Shown one piece after another: positions 30,126 through 40,289 of a DNA stretch of 57,574 bases (its first letter is position 1; the number at the start of each line of letters is the position of its first letter). Source of the DNA: Isotricha intestinalis. Lineage: Eukaryota; Ciliophora; Litostomatea; Vestibuliferida; Isotrichidae. The translations under genes were made by a program, and so were the position numbers. The notes beneath the pieces are model-generated. The model saw only the letters and a program-made list of their open reading frames with translations. It searched no databases and was not told the DNA's origin. The stretch is taken from the NCBI GenBank assembly GCA_023807065.1, contig JAJJLU010000388.1, forward strand, positions 1 to 57,574, in the 5' to 3' direction.

Positions 30126-30851
30126 ATGGATAATAACACTATAGCAATATTAGAAGATGACAAAAAAACAATAGAAAAAAAATTTGAATAAATAGAAAAA
30201 GAATTAAAAAAACACATAGGAACAGAGCCATCACTTAAAAAGAGAGTATTAGATTTATTAGCTTCAGTAAAAAATGATTTAAGAGATATGGAAAATCAAA
30301 TTTCATATTTGAAAAATGAAAACAATTTGAATAAATGGGAAGGGATAAAAAAAATGCTTAGTGATAAACATGAAGAATATAAAAAGAGAATCCCAGAACC
30401 AGAAAATAATGATATTTCAATTGATATAAATTTTGGTGATATAGATGTAAAAAATATGACAGTTCAACAAGCTATAGATTATGGTGATAAAATATTAGAA
30501 GATTATAATAAAAGAATAAAAAATATTATAAAAACTCTTAATGGAGATTTTGAAACAATGAAAAAAGTAAATGAAGAATTAGAAAGACAAAAGAAAGTTT
30601 TAGAAAATACTATTAATGATTTAAAGAATATTGATTATTCTTTAAAAAGAGCTGGGCAACAAATTAGAAATATGTTTAAAATACTTGCTAACGATAAATT
30701 AATTGTGTGCTTTATTGTTGTTATTATTCTTGTTATCCTTGCTATTATTATTGCTTCTATTGCTGGAAAAAAAAAAGATAATTCTAATGAAAATTTACCT
30801 CATGATATTTTCTCTAGTAAAAATAGTAATAGGAAATTAAAGTTTTTATAG
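30126..30851 (+). CDS. Qb-SNARE (NPSN/Vti1-like) with one in-frame TAA
   Basis: Read through, this gives 241 codons from MDNNTIAIL. Codon 22 (30189-30191) is TAA, between KKFE and IEKELKKH. The rest is a complete SNARE: N-terminal helices (about 10-110), a Qb-type SNARE motif (about 117-190, TVQQAIDYGDKILEDYNKRI to LKNIDYSLKRAGQQIRNM) and a C-terminal membrane anchor (about 198-220) with a short tail. The pattern fits plant NPSN proteins. There is no GT near the TAA, so an intron cannot remove it; CAA (Gln) in its place would be natural. It may be a sequencing or real C-to-T change, readthrough, or initiation at 30288 to give 187 aa. An ATG-GAA-AAA-TGA mini-frame sits just upstream at 30108. 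It ends in TAG. Confidence 0.8.
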
Positions 30852-31292
30852 GATTTTCATTAAGCTTTTTAAATATTTATGGATTATTATTTGATTTTAT
30901 TTTAAATTTTATTGTTTTTTTTTTTTTTTTTAAAGAATAATATGAAGTATAAATTTTACAGTGTCTTTTTTTTTTATATTTTAAATGAATACATAAAAAT
31001 CATCAAGAATAAATAGAAAATTTGAATATTCAAAGAAAAAAGAATCAAATAGATAATAATATGGTGAGAGTTTAAGAAAATATTTTGTTTATTATTTTAA
31101 TTTAATTATTTTATGTATTTTATATAAAAATTTGATTTCCTATTGAAAACATTTCTATCATACAGGAATCATTTGTTGATATATTATAATATATCAATAA
31201 AACATTTATTTTTATTTTGTTCTAAATAATATTCTTTTCATTAAATTTGAAAAATATTGAAAAATAATTAATTATAAAAAAAAAGAGATTTA
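30852..31292. other. Intergenic region with palindrome
   Basis: 441 bp between the SNARE and the carboxypeptidase genes. It contains a 16-nt T run near 30915, a second T run near 30967, and the perfect 22-nt palindrome listed separately. No open frame. Confidence 0.55.
31176..31197. repeat. Perfect 22-nt palindrome
   Basis: The half-site TTGATATATTA is followed directly by its reverse complement, with no spacer. It lies 96 bp before the carboxypeptidase ATG. It could be a dimeric factor site, a hairpin in the 5' UTR, or chance in A+T-rich DNA. Confidence 0.5.
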
Positions 31293-33848
31293 ATGAGTGA
31301 TAATGAAGATTCTAAATTTTATTATCCTAAATTATATAGTTCAGGTTTAAATCATCCTTTATTATTACCTGCAATTCCAAGGATAATTATTAAACCAAAA
31401 AATAATAATGAGAGTGAAAAAAATATGAATAACAATAAAATTAATTATTTTAATGGTAATTATTATTCTAATAACCAATTTGAATACAATAATAAACTTA
31501 AAATAAATGATAGTAATTCTCATAATAATATTATTTCGGATATAAATTATAATCGTGTTAAGGATATTAATAATATATCTAAAAGTAACAAAAATTCAGT
31601 TTTAAACAATAATATTAAAATAAAGAAAATAACAAATCAAAATAATATTGTATTGAATAGTAGTAATAAACAAGAAAAAAATGATGATAATAATAAAATG
31701 ATAAAAAATATTTCTGCATATAACAATTATCATTATTTCACAAATCAAACATCAAAAAAAGATGAAAATAATAGTTCATTAAATAATACTAATAGGACTC
31801 AAATAAATAAAATTTGCATAAGTGCAAAAGAAAAAATAGAAAACAACATTCAAAACTTAAAATCAAATACAATAGAAAACGAATTATTAACATCAAAAAT
31901 TAGATTTAAATCAAATAATATTATAGAAAATAATACATCATCAAATAAGTTATCATTTAACACAATAAATAAAATAGAAAAAGAAAAAGAAGTAAAAAAT
32001 GAAGAAAGAAAAAATAATATTCAAAAAACATTTATTTTTGATAAAGCAATATTTACAAGTGAATTTAATAGTGGAAATATGTATAACTGTGTAAAAATCA
32101 CAGATTATTTATATGAAGTAGAAATAGCTTCAGATTGTCAAGATAAATTAATCTCACATCCAATATCAATATATAAAGTTTGGTTTTATTTTGGAGTTAA
32201 ATGTTTTTCTTCATCAGAATTAATAATAAATATAATTAATTTAAATAATTTTCATAAAATTTATAAAGCAGGATATCAAATTTGTGTAAGAGAATTAGAT
32301 TATAATGTTGAACCAAAAGATTTTGAAAAAACATATAAATTTGGAGAAGAAATGGATTGGAAAAGATATAGTTCTTTTTCTTCTTCTGTTGATAAACAAA
32401 ATAATTTAATATTAAAAATAAAATATAAATTCACAAAAGGAAAATATGTTCTTTTTGCATTTTGTTTTCCTTTTTCCTATGAGAAAAACAAAGTATTTTT
32501 ATCATATATAAACACATTAATAATAAAGAATCCATTATCAAAAATATATTTTAATAAAGAAATATTAATAAAAAGTAAAGAGAATAGGGAAATAAATTTG
32601 TTGACAATAACATCAAAAAAGAATATAATAAAGAATGAATATGAGCAAAGTATAATAGGATTATTTCCAGAAAAAAATAGATGTAATAAATTATTAAAAG
32701 ATAAGCCATTAATAATAATATCAGCAAGAGTTCATCCAGGAGAAACTCCAGGAACACATATGATGAATGGAATAATAAAATTTTTAACTGATGAATTTGA
32801 TGAAAAAGCAGAAATTTTAAGAAATAATTTCATATTTAAATTAATACCAATGATTAATGTTGATGGTGTTTCTAATGGTTATTATAGATTAGATACTAAT
32901 GGTTATAATTTAAATAGATGTTATTTACAACCTGAATATAAATTAGATCCTGAAATTTATGCTGTTAAGAAATTATTTTTAGTTTATAATTCATTATATA
33001 AAATTAGATATTATTTTGATTTACATGCTGATATGAATGTTAAAGGTGTTTATACTTTTGGAAATGCAATTGAAAAATTTGAAAAGCATATTGAAAATGT
33101 TTTATTTGGTTTTATTTTTCATTTAAGTTGTTCTCATGTTAACTGGAATCATTGTATTTATAGTGAAAAATCAATGAAAACTAAAAGTAAAAATGATAAT
33201 AATTCTAAAGAAGCGACTTCAAGAGTTCAATTTTATAAAAGAACTGGATTAATTCATACTTATACTTTAGAATCTTCTTATTTTAAAGGTGATTTTGATA
33301 ATGATAATAATATAATTGAAGATTGTAAATTATATGTTATTAGTGATTTTGAAAAAACTGGAAGAGATTGTTTAATTTCTATTTTATTATATGAAGAATT
33401 AATTGTAAATGAAAATATTAAAAATAGTATTTATCATAATATTAATGGATGTAGAGAATTTATTGCTGATTATGTTTTTAATCATGAAGAAAGATTTAAT
33501 AGTGATTTTTCTTTAAAAAATACTGTTAAAGAAATTAATAAAAAAAAATTTTGGAAGAGTTTAAAAGAAATTAATGATAATAAAAGTATATTGAAATCTA
33601 ATAGGAATAATTCACAGAAAATTAGAATTAATAATTTGTCTTTACCGAAAATTATTAAAAAACTGGAAAGTGAAAAAGATGATAATAATAATAATGAAAA
33701 AGTTGAAGATGACAAAAATGGAAAAGAAGAGAAAGGACATTATAAAAAAATATCTTTTATTTCTAAAGGAAAAAGGACTTTAACTCCTATTAATAATAAT
33801 AATAATAATAATAAAAAATCTTTTAATATTAAAATTATTAAAAATTGA
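31293..33848 (+). CDS. AGBL5: Cytosolic carboxypeptidase, CCP5/AGBL5-like (M14)
   Basis: 851 aa. After a long Asn-rich N-terminal extension (1-245), the CCP-specific N-domain (about 250-400) starts FTSEFNSGNMYNCVKI and contains VWFYFGVKC. The M14 zinc carboxypeptidase domain follows: HPGE (His481, Glu484), NVDGV and YNLNRCYL (Arg side-chain region), DLHAD (third zinc ligand His578) and TLESSY (catalytic Glu660). NPLSKIYFNKE and INLLTITS are close to CCP5, the enzyme that removes branch-point glutamates from tubulin. Microtubule polyglutamylation is abundant in cilia, so a ciliary or cortical role is expected. The tail (about 750-851) is low complexity. It ends in TGA. Confidence 0.9.
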   Translation: MSDNEDSKFYYPKLYSSGLNHPLLLPAIPRIIIKPKNNNESEKNMNNNKINYFNGNYYSNNQFEYNNKLKINDSNSHNNIISDINYNRVKDINNISKSNKNSVLNNNIKIKKITNQNNIVLNSSNKQEKNDDNNKMIKNISAYNNYHYFTNQTSKKDENNSSLNNTNRTQINKICISAKEKIENNIQNLKSNTIENELLTSKIRFKSNNIIENNTSSNKLSFNTINKIEKEKEVKNEERKNNIQKTFIFDKAIFTSEFNSGNMYNCVKITDYLYEVEIASDCQDKLISHPISIYKVWFYFGVKCFSSSELIINIINLNNFHKIYKAGYQICVRELDYNVEPKDFEKTYKFGEEMDWKRYSSFSSSVDKQNNLILKIKYKFTKGKYVLFAFCFPFSYEKNKVFLSYINTLIIKNPLSKIYFNKEILIKSKENREINLLTITSKKNIIKNEYEQSIIGLFPEKNRCNKLLKDKPLIIISARVHPGETPGTHMMNGIIKFLTDEFDEKAEILRNNFIFKLIPMINVDGVSNGYYRLDTNGYNLNRCYLQPEYKLDPEIYAVKKLFLVYNSLYKIRYYFDLHADMNVKGVYTFGNAIEKFEKHIENVLFGFIFHLSCSHVNWNHCIYSEKSMKTKSKNDNNSKEATSRVQFYKRTGLIHTYTLESSYFKGDFDNDNNIIEDCKLYVISDFEKTGRDCLISILLYEELIVNENIKNSIYHNINGCREFIADYVFNHEERFNSDFSLKNTVKEINKKKFWKSLKEINDNKSILKSNRNNSQKIRINNLSLPKIIKKLESEKDDNNNNEKVEDDKNGKEEKGHYKKISFISKGKRTLTPINNNNNNNKKSFNIKIIKN

Positions 33849-34028
33849 AGTATATTTGAAAAAAGAAACAAATTTTTTTTATAAATAAGAAATTATTTTG
33901 ATTTATATTTATATAAAAAAAATTTTTTAATGTTAAAAAAAATTTAAAAAATGTTTAAATGATAAAAGCAAATTTAATATTTTTTTAAATATTATTTATT
34001 TTATCATATGAAATATTTTCAAAATATT

Positions 34029-34946
34029 TTATTTATTATCATTAGAAATTAAAGTTAATTTTGAAGAAGTGAAATTATTTTCATACATCCAATGACACAA
34101 ATTTTGTGTTAAATCAATAGAATCTTCTTTATTAAAATCAAATAAATTTTTATCGGTATCCAAAAATTCATTAATAAATTCATTACTTAAATCAGGTACA
34201 TCTTCAGCACAATTAATATTAGTATATTCAATATTATTATTATTAGAATGAATATCTTTATTTTTTTTCTTAGCTTCAGTAATATTAACAAATTCTCTGA
34301 ATAAAGTAACAAAAATAATTAATTTAGTAAAATAAACTGGATTAACATGTAAAGACATTTTATTTAAATAATCCATAAATACTTTATCACAAATTTCTTT
34401 TTCATCATCAATTTTAATATTAACATCATGTTTATCTAAAAGAAATTCTCTTAAAAAAGGATGTTGATTAATATTATTATAATTGTTCATATCTTTAGAT
34501 AAATTTCTTTCATAATTATTTTCAGAATATAAAATATTAAAAGCATCAAAAATACTTTTTTCAAAATCTTCTTGATTAGTAGTTCCTTTTCTATTATCTT
34601 TTAAAAAATAAGAAGCATCTAAAGGATTATATTTTAATCTCTCAGAAAAAGATTCTCCATTATCTTTTTTAGGTCTTCCTCTTCCTCTTCCGCTTGAATT
34701 ACAAGTATTATGTTTTTGCTTACAATGAGTATATAATGCCGGATATGATAAATAACTTTTTCCACATAATTTACATATAAATGTTCTTCCTAAATTATCA
34801 TTTTTTGTCCTTCTCTTACGCTTTTCTTCTGACTCATTTTTTGAATTAGTTTCATTTTTATTTTCTATATATTTTATATTTTCCTTTATTTCTGGATTTA
34901 CTTTTTCCATATATATTTTTTCTTGTTCATCTATGTTTTGATTCAT
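34029..34946 (-). CDS. C2H2 zinc-finger protein with AT-hook-like motif
   Basis: 305 aa. One C2H2 finger, CKLCGKSYLSYPALYTHCKQKH (about residues 58-79), is followed at once by GRGRGRPKKD, an AT-hook-like minor-groove motif. This combination suits binding of A+T-rich DNA. Residues about 105-305 are unassigned but look folded (YNPLDASYFL, HPFLREFLLDKH, CDKVFMDYLNKMSLHVNP, FTKLIIFVTLFREFV). I take it as a probable nuclear regulator of a ciliate-type family; the binding site is unknown. It precedes a 654-bp spacer on its 5' side, long for this window. Confidence 0.75.
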   Translation of the reverse strand: MNQNIDEQEKIYMEKVNPEIKENIKYIENKNETNSKNESEEKRKRRTKNDNLGRTFICKLCGKSYLSYPALYTHCKQKHNTCNSSGRGRGRPKKDNGESFSERLKYNPLDASYFLKDNRKGTTNQEDFEKSIFDAFNILYSENNYERNLSKDMNNYNNINQHPFLREFLLDKHDVNIKIDDEKEICDKVFMDYLNKMSLHVNPVYFTKLIIFVTLFREFVNITEAKKKNKDIHSNNNNIEYTNINCAEDVPDLSNEFINEFLDTDKNLFDFNKEDSIDLTQNLCHWMYENNFTSSKLTLISNDNK

Positions 34947-35600
34947 TTTGACTTAGTTTTTAAAATTAATTTTTTTAGATATTTACGAATATTTAAATAT
35001 TTTTATAAATTAAATGTTATAATTAATTTTTTTCTTCAAAATATTTAATTTAGAAGAGTAAATAATTTAGATTGATTCAGAAATAAAAAAATTTATATAA
35101 AAATATAAATATATTATATTTGATATTCTAATTCAAATTGAAATTTTCTTAACTAACCTTATCCACAAAAATATATAAATTTTTAATAAATGAAAAAGGA
35201 ATATTAAAATTATGTAATATAATTAATAATATTAATTAATTCATATTAAGAAATTAAATTGAATACATGATTTACAATTACAAGGAATACATTTAGTCTC
35301 AAAATGAAATTGATGTCAAAAAATAAAAAACAAAATTTTGAAAATAAAATATCAAATGTCAATAATTTCAAATCCAAAAAAATATATAAGAAAATTTCTG
35401 AATTTATTATTATTTATGGTTTTTCTTTATTATAGATTCTTGTCGACAAAGATATTGGTTATATTTATAATAAAGAATTAAAGAACAATTTATTTAAAGA
35501 TATATGATAATTTAGAAGATAAAGAAAAGTTTAATGAAAATAATCAATTTTAAGTATTTTTATATTTTATGTTTATAATTTATTTCAAAAAATATTTGTT
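34947..35600. other. Intergenic region, 654 bp
   Basis: It lies upstream of the zinc-finger gene and downstream of the next coiled-coil gene. Mostly A+T. Near 35430-35495 a short stretch (ATTCTTGTCGAC, then about 20 sense codons) reads like protein before hitting stops, so a small gene relic is possible. No intact frame, tRNA or repeat. Confidence 0.45.
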
Positions 35601-37190
35601 TTATTTATTTTGTATTTGTCTTTCTAAATTTTCTATTCTTTTTATTAAATCTTGAATTATTTGATTATTATTAAGTTTTATTTCATTTATATCTTGTTTT
35701 AATAAATTAACATCTTTATTTATTTCTTCTGTTTTTCCAATATTTTGATTAAAATTGGATTCAAGTACTTCAAAATTATCTTCACATCCTCTTTCATTTT
35801 CTTCTATATCTTTTCTTATTGTTTGAATTTGAGAATTTATTTGAAGAATATTCTCTTCTATTTTTTTATTCAACTTTACTTGTTCTTCTTTAAATTTATT
35901 TAAATCATCTTGATATTTTGATAAATCTAAATTATTCAAATCTATTTTTTGAGAATTATTTAAATCATATTTTAATTCTTGAATAATATTATTTTTATTA
36001 AAATTAATTTTCTCTATTTTATTTGTATTATCTTCAATTTTTTGTTTTAATTGTTCTAATTGATATTTAATATTATCAACATCATTTTTATTTAAAAAAG
36101 AATTATTTTTAAGTTCTTTATTATCTTCTTTTTTTAAATTCATAATATCTATTTTCATATTATTCATTTCATTTTTTATATTATTTAATATATTAGTTAT
36201 TTCATTATTATTTTCTGAAATATCTTTAAAATCTTGAATTTGACTATTTATAATATTATTTTTCTTATTTTTGATATTTAAAATTTCTTTATTCATTTCT
36301 AATAATTTTTCTTCTAAATTATCTTGCTTTGAAATAATTTCTTTTATTGAAGAAGATAATTGATCAAAATTGATTTCAAGAGTATAAATTTTTTTTTCCA
36401 ATTGATAATATTTTTTCTTAGTTAAATCAATATTTTCAGATAATTGTTTATTAAAATCATTAAAATTTCTATTCATATAATCCATATTATCCATAACTCT
36501 TTCAATTTTATTATTATTTTCATCAATCATATCTTTTACATTTTCAATTTCATTAGTTTTATTTTTAATATCTTTAATACTTTTTTGAAATTCATTTAAT
36601 TCAACTTTCATTTTATTTTGAAAATTATTTACATAAGGATGTAATTCATGTTCAATTAATTTTCTAGTTTCATATTCTTTACTTATATTTAAAATACTAT
36701 AATCATAATTCTTGTATTCATCAATTTCATTAATTGAATTATTTACATATCTATTATTTCTATTTGGATTTTTAAAAGAATTATTCTTTTTTAAAGTTGG
36801 CATCATCATACTTTTATTAATCAAATTATCTTTTTTTTCATTTGAAAAACTTTCATCATTTTCATTATCTTCTTCAAAAGTAATATTTGCTATAATAGTA
36901 TTATTTACTTCACCACTTCTATATGATCTAAATGGAATTTTATTTGGTTTAAAATTACTTCTTCTTGAAGAATTTAAATTATTATTTGATCTTCCTGAAT
37001 TATAATTATTAAATGTTCTGTTTGAAGGAGTTAATTGATATGAATTATCATTTGTTATTTTAAGTGTTCTTTCATATAATCCTGAATTTGAATTGTAAAA
37101 ACTATTTGATTGTCTTATTTTTTTCACTTTAATTCCTCTTTCTTCTAATTTTGATTCTATATTATTTAATGCATTATTTAAATCTTCCAT
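35601..37190 (-). CDS. Unknown long coiled-coil protein
   Basis: 529 aa, not recognised. The N-terminal about 175 residues are basic, Asn/Ser-rich and probably disordered (with RTFNNYNSGRSNNNLNS-type patches). From about 175 to the end it is a nearly unbroken coiled coil (LIEHELHPYVNNFQNKMKVE onward, heptads of Leu/Ile/Asn), with repeats of the NKIEKIN and DLKKE kind. This layout resembles basal-body or striated-fibre assembly proteins, but no signature confirms that. It ends in TAA. Confidence 0.7.
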   Translation of the reverse strand: MEDLNNALNNIESKLEERGIKVKKIRQSNSFYNSNSGLYERTLKITNDNSYQLTPSNRTFNNYNSGRSNNNLNSSRRSNFKPNKIPFRSYRSGEVNNTIIANITFEEDNENDESFSNEKKDNLINKSMMMPTLKKNNSFKNPNRNNRYVNNSINEIDEYKNYDYSILNISKEYETRKLIEHELHPYVNNFQNKMKVELNEFQKSIKDIKNKTNEIENVKDMIDENNNKIERVMDNMDYMNRNFNDFNKQLSENIDLTKKKYYQLEKKIYTLEINFDQLSSSIKEIISKQDNLEEKLLEMNKEILNIKNKKNNIINSQIQDFKDISENNNEITNILNNIKNEMNNMKIDIMNLKKEDNKELKNNSFLNKNDVDNIKYQLEQLKQKIEDNTNKIEKINFNKNNIIQELKYDLNNSQKIDLNNLDLSKYQDDLNKFKEEQVKLNKKIEENILQINSQIQTIRKDIEENERGCEDNFEVLESNFNQNIGKTEEINKDVNLLKQDINEIKLNNNQIIQDLIKRIENLERQIQNK

Positions 37191-37310
37191 TTTTTAGTTA
37201 CAAAAAATTTAATAAAATTAAAAAAATATTTTCTTTTAATTTAAAAATAATATTATAATATTATAAATTAAACAAAAATTACATATTATTTAGGAATTTA
37301 ATACTGAACT

Positions 37311-38735
37311 TTAATCCATTGAGTTTTCTTCTTCACTATTGTTTATTCCCATATTATTATCCATTTGATTCATATTATTATTCATTTGATTCATATTATT
37401 ATTCATTTGATTCATATTATTATTCATTTGATTCATATTATTATTCATTTGACTCATATTATTATTCATTTGATTCATATTATTCATTTGATTCATTCCC
37501 ATATTACTATTCATAGGATTCATTCCCCACATCATTGGATTCATTCCACCCATCATTGGATTCATTCCCCACATCATTGGATTCATTCCACCCATCATTG
37601 GATTCATTCCACCCATCATTGGATTCATTCCACCCATCATTGGATTCATTCCCCACATCATTGGATTCATTCCATTCATATTCATTTGATTATTCATCAT
37701 TCTATTATCATTCATTGAGTTTTGTGAAGATAATGGTTTTTCATATACTTGTCCTTGAATATTATTTAGTAGTGCATTATTTTTTTCCATCATTTTAATT
37801 TCAAGTTCTTTCATTTTTAATTGAAATTCTTGATCTTTTGTTTTCATTCTTTCTTCATGCATCATTTTTTGTTCTTGCATTATTTTATCATGTTTATGAT
37901 TATCCATTATTATTCTCTCTTTATGTTCAATATCCATTTGATTAGTCTTTTCTTTATGATTATTATTCATTAAATCCATTTTCATTTTATTTTCAATTTC
38001 TTTATCTTTAAATCCAGCTCTTAATTGTTCCATTTCTTTTTCATGATTATGATCCATAGTTTTTAATGTTTCTTCATGATTTTGCTTATTTTTTTCCCTT
38101 TCATTTATTATTTTATCTTTTTCTAATTCTAACTTTTCTTTTTCAATTGCATTTTCATGATCCATTTGTCTTAATGCTTCTAAATGACGATTATTTTCTT
38201 TACTTTCCTTTTCTACTCTTTCATCATTAATTCTTTGCATTTCTCTTTGATGCTCATTGTTTATTCTATTTTTTTCATTTTCATCATTTCTTCTCATTTC
38301 TTCAGTTAATCTATTATTATCCATTTGATTCTTCTCTCTTTCAATATTCAACTCGTCCATCCTTTCTTGATGTGTATCATTTATTTTTTGCAATTCTCTT
38401 CTATGTTTTTCTTCATCTCTGCTTCTTTCATTTTTTCTCATTTCTATCATATCTTCTCTTTTAATTGATAAATCTTCCATTCTTTCTTCATGTTCCATTC
38501 TATCTTTTTTTACTGATCTTTCAATTTCTTCCAATTTAATTTTTAAATTATTTTCTTCAATAAATCTCTGTAATGCTGCTTTCCTTTCATTTTCATTATC
38601 CATTGCTTTTATTCGGGCCATTTCTTCTTCATGTTGACTCTCTATTCTTCTTCTTTCATTCTCATTTCCTAAAAAATCCATTTCTTTCATTAATTTCATT
38701 ACTGCTTCGATTTCAGCTAAAGTCATTGGGTCCAT
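37311..38735 (-). CDS. Charged coiled-coil protein with Met-Asn repeat tail
   Basis: 474 aa. Residues about 1-330 are a very highly charged single-helix or coiled-coil region (Glu/Arg/Lys/Met/His, with HEERM- and NDERV-type repeats). Residues about 345-415 are a tandem repeat of a 7-residue NPMMGGM/NPMMWGM unit, followed by a tandem repeat of MNQMNNN (about 416-466) and an acidic end. The repeats are encoded by 21-bp units. The Met-rich tail recalls flexible, self-associating domains; the function is unknown. Same strand as the previous gene, 120 bp apart. Confidence 0.72.
   Translation of the reverse strand: MDPMTLAEIEAVMKLMKEMDFLGNENERRRIESQHEEEMARIKAMDNENERKAALQRFIEENNLKIKLEEIERSVKKDRMEHEERMEDLSIKREDMIEMRKNERSRDEEKHRRELQKINDTHQERMDELNIEREKNQMDNNRLTEEMRRNDENEKNRINNEHQREMQRINDERVEKESKENNRHLEALRQMDHENAIEKEKLELEKDKIINEREKNKQNHEETLKTMDHNHEKEMEQLRAGFKDKEIENKMKMDLMNNNHKEKTNQMDIEHKERIIMDNHKHDKIMQEQKMMHEERMKTKDQEFQLKMKELEIKMMEKNNALLNNIQGQVYEKPLSSQNSMNDNRMMNNQMNMNGMNPMMWGMNPMMGGMNPMMGGMNPMMGGMNPMMWGMNPMMGGMNPMMWGMNPMNSNMGMNQMNNMNQMNNNMSQMNNNMNQMNNNMNQMNNNMNQMNNNMNQMDNNMGINNSEEENSMD
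37361..37500 (-). repeat. 21-bp coding minisatellite (MNQMNNN)
   Basis: About six tandem copies of a 21-bp unit that encodes MNQMNNN in the gene above, with single changes (for example GAC for GAT at 37450). Near-identity between units suggests recent slippage or unequal exchange, so copy number may vary between chromosome copies or strains. Confidence 0.85.
37515..37680 (-). repeat. 21-bp coding minisatellite (NPMMGGM/NPMMWGM)
   Basis: About eight tandem 21-bp units encoding NPMMxGM where x is Gly or Trp; the two variants differ by CCACCC versus CCCCAC on the plus strand and are interspersed. G+C is much higher than the surroundings. Confidence 0.85.
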
Positions 38736-40289
38736 TTTATTTTATTTAACAAAAATAGTTTTGATTTATATTACATTCATTGATAAATATATTATCATTC
38801 AAAGTTTAATAAATGTAATTAACTATATTAAAAGAAGATATCTAAATCAAAATGGTAATAAAATATCACATATATTCAATATTAAAATATTGTGAAAGGA
38901 AGTGAAAAACATTTAAATCCAAAAAATAAAATTCATTTTATATTTATATAAAAAACTCAATAAAAATAAGATTGAGCATAAAATTGAATGAAAAGAGAAA
39001 TGTTAAAGAAGTCAAAAAAAGTAATCAGACAAAAAAAGAAAAACTAATTAAATGTCTGAAGAAATTTTTAAAACAAAAAAATTGTGAAAAAAAAACTCTA
39101 AATTTTAAGTTAAAGAAATCATAGAAAAAAATATGTAAAAAAATTGAAGGAAATAAAAGTCTTTATAAACATTAAAAATAAATAATAAATAAATATTTTC
39201 AATGTTTTTATAGTTAAAAGGAATTTTTTCTTTTTTTATGAATATATTATTTATACATTTAATTTTAAATATTTATAAAAATGAAATGAAAAAAATAATT
39301 ATTTTTTAGTATAAGGAAGATAATATTCCAATGAAAAAAAAACAAGAGTTAGAAAATATTGATAAAGATTTTATTGATTAATTGAAAAATATAATAGAAT
39401 AAATTGATAAAAAAGATAAAAAAATAAGTGAATTATCTTTAAATAATTTAAATAATCAATGAGAAGATTTAAAAAAACTACAATTAACAAAAGATTTAAA
39501 AATTAGTAAATTAAATGAACAATAATATTTAAAACAAAAGAAATTGAAAAATTAAGAAAAAAGAATTAGATTATAAAACTCCAATTGATATCAAAAAAAA
39601 GAAGAAGAATTAATAAATAAATATATTTGATTAATTAAAAAAGAAAAGTAATGATTTAGAAATAAAAATATATAATTCTAATGATAAAATTTCAAAATTA
39701 GAAAAAGATAATAATTAAATAAAATGAAGATTTATCAAATCAAATAAAAAATTTGAAAAAGAAAAAGATTAAAGATAAAAACATTTAAAAAAAATCATTG
39801 TATTTGTAGAACTAAGAAAAAAGAAACAATTATATTAATGAGAAGCTGAAATTTTAAGATTTAAAAATTTAATTCAATAATTAAAAAAACAAAAGAAATT
39901 GTAAAAGACATTAAAAATTATTTAATTAATAATTAAAAAAATGTTTATCAAAAATAGTTTATCTTAATCATTTAATTAATATGAAAAAATATATAATTAA
40001 AAAGAAAAAAAATAAATAAATTTAAAATAAATATTATGGAATTTTAAATATATTAAATAAAGTAAATAAGAAAAAAAATAAAAATTTAAATCAAATAAAA
40101 ATATAAAATAATAAAAAATTATTATAATTATCAATCTTTAAAAATAATTTCTTTTTTTATTAACAAATAATTAAAATTAATTAAAAGCTTTATTTTAAAT
40201 TTATATATTATTCTAACTAATTTGGGAGAATAAATATCTATTATTCATTTTTATTTTATTTAAAAAATAAATAATTTAAATTAAATTAA
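38736..40289. other. Large spacer holding a relic gene
   Basis: 1.55 kb, the longest gap in the window. 38736-39280 shows no coding trace and is A-rich. 39280-39950 is the relic coiled-coil block listed separately. 39950-40289 is again plain A+T with several TAA-rich stretches and the promoter of the next gene (TTTGGGAGAATAAATATC near 40220). Confidence 0.55.
39300..39950 (+). pseudogene. Relic coiled-coil gene, many in-frame stops
   Basis: The plus strand reads as typical coiled-coil protein (for example KKDKKISELSLNNLNNQ, then EDLKKLQLTKDLKISKLNEQ) but with TAA codons at several places, one TGA, and at least two frame changes near 39570-39600. Several TAAs fall where Gln would fit heptads (FID-LKNIIE-IDKKDKK). 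No intact ATG-to-stop frame exists. I take it as a decayed gene; a gene decoded with TAA as Gln would also need the frameshifts explained. Confidence 0.5.

Noticed and set aside
37319..37798. Plus-strand frames rich in His/Ser/Tyr/Ile across the 21-bp repeats
   Set aside because: They exist only because the repeat unit length is a multiple of three; the minus-strand frame has the start, the long coiled coil and the normal stop.
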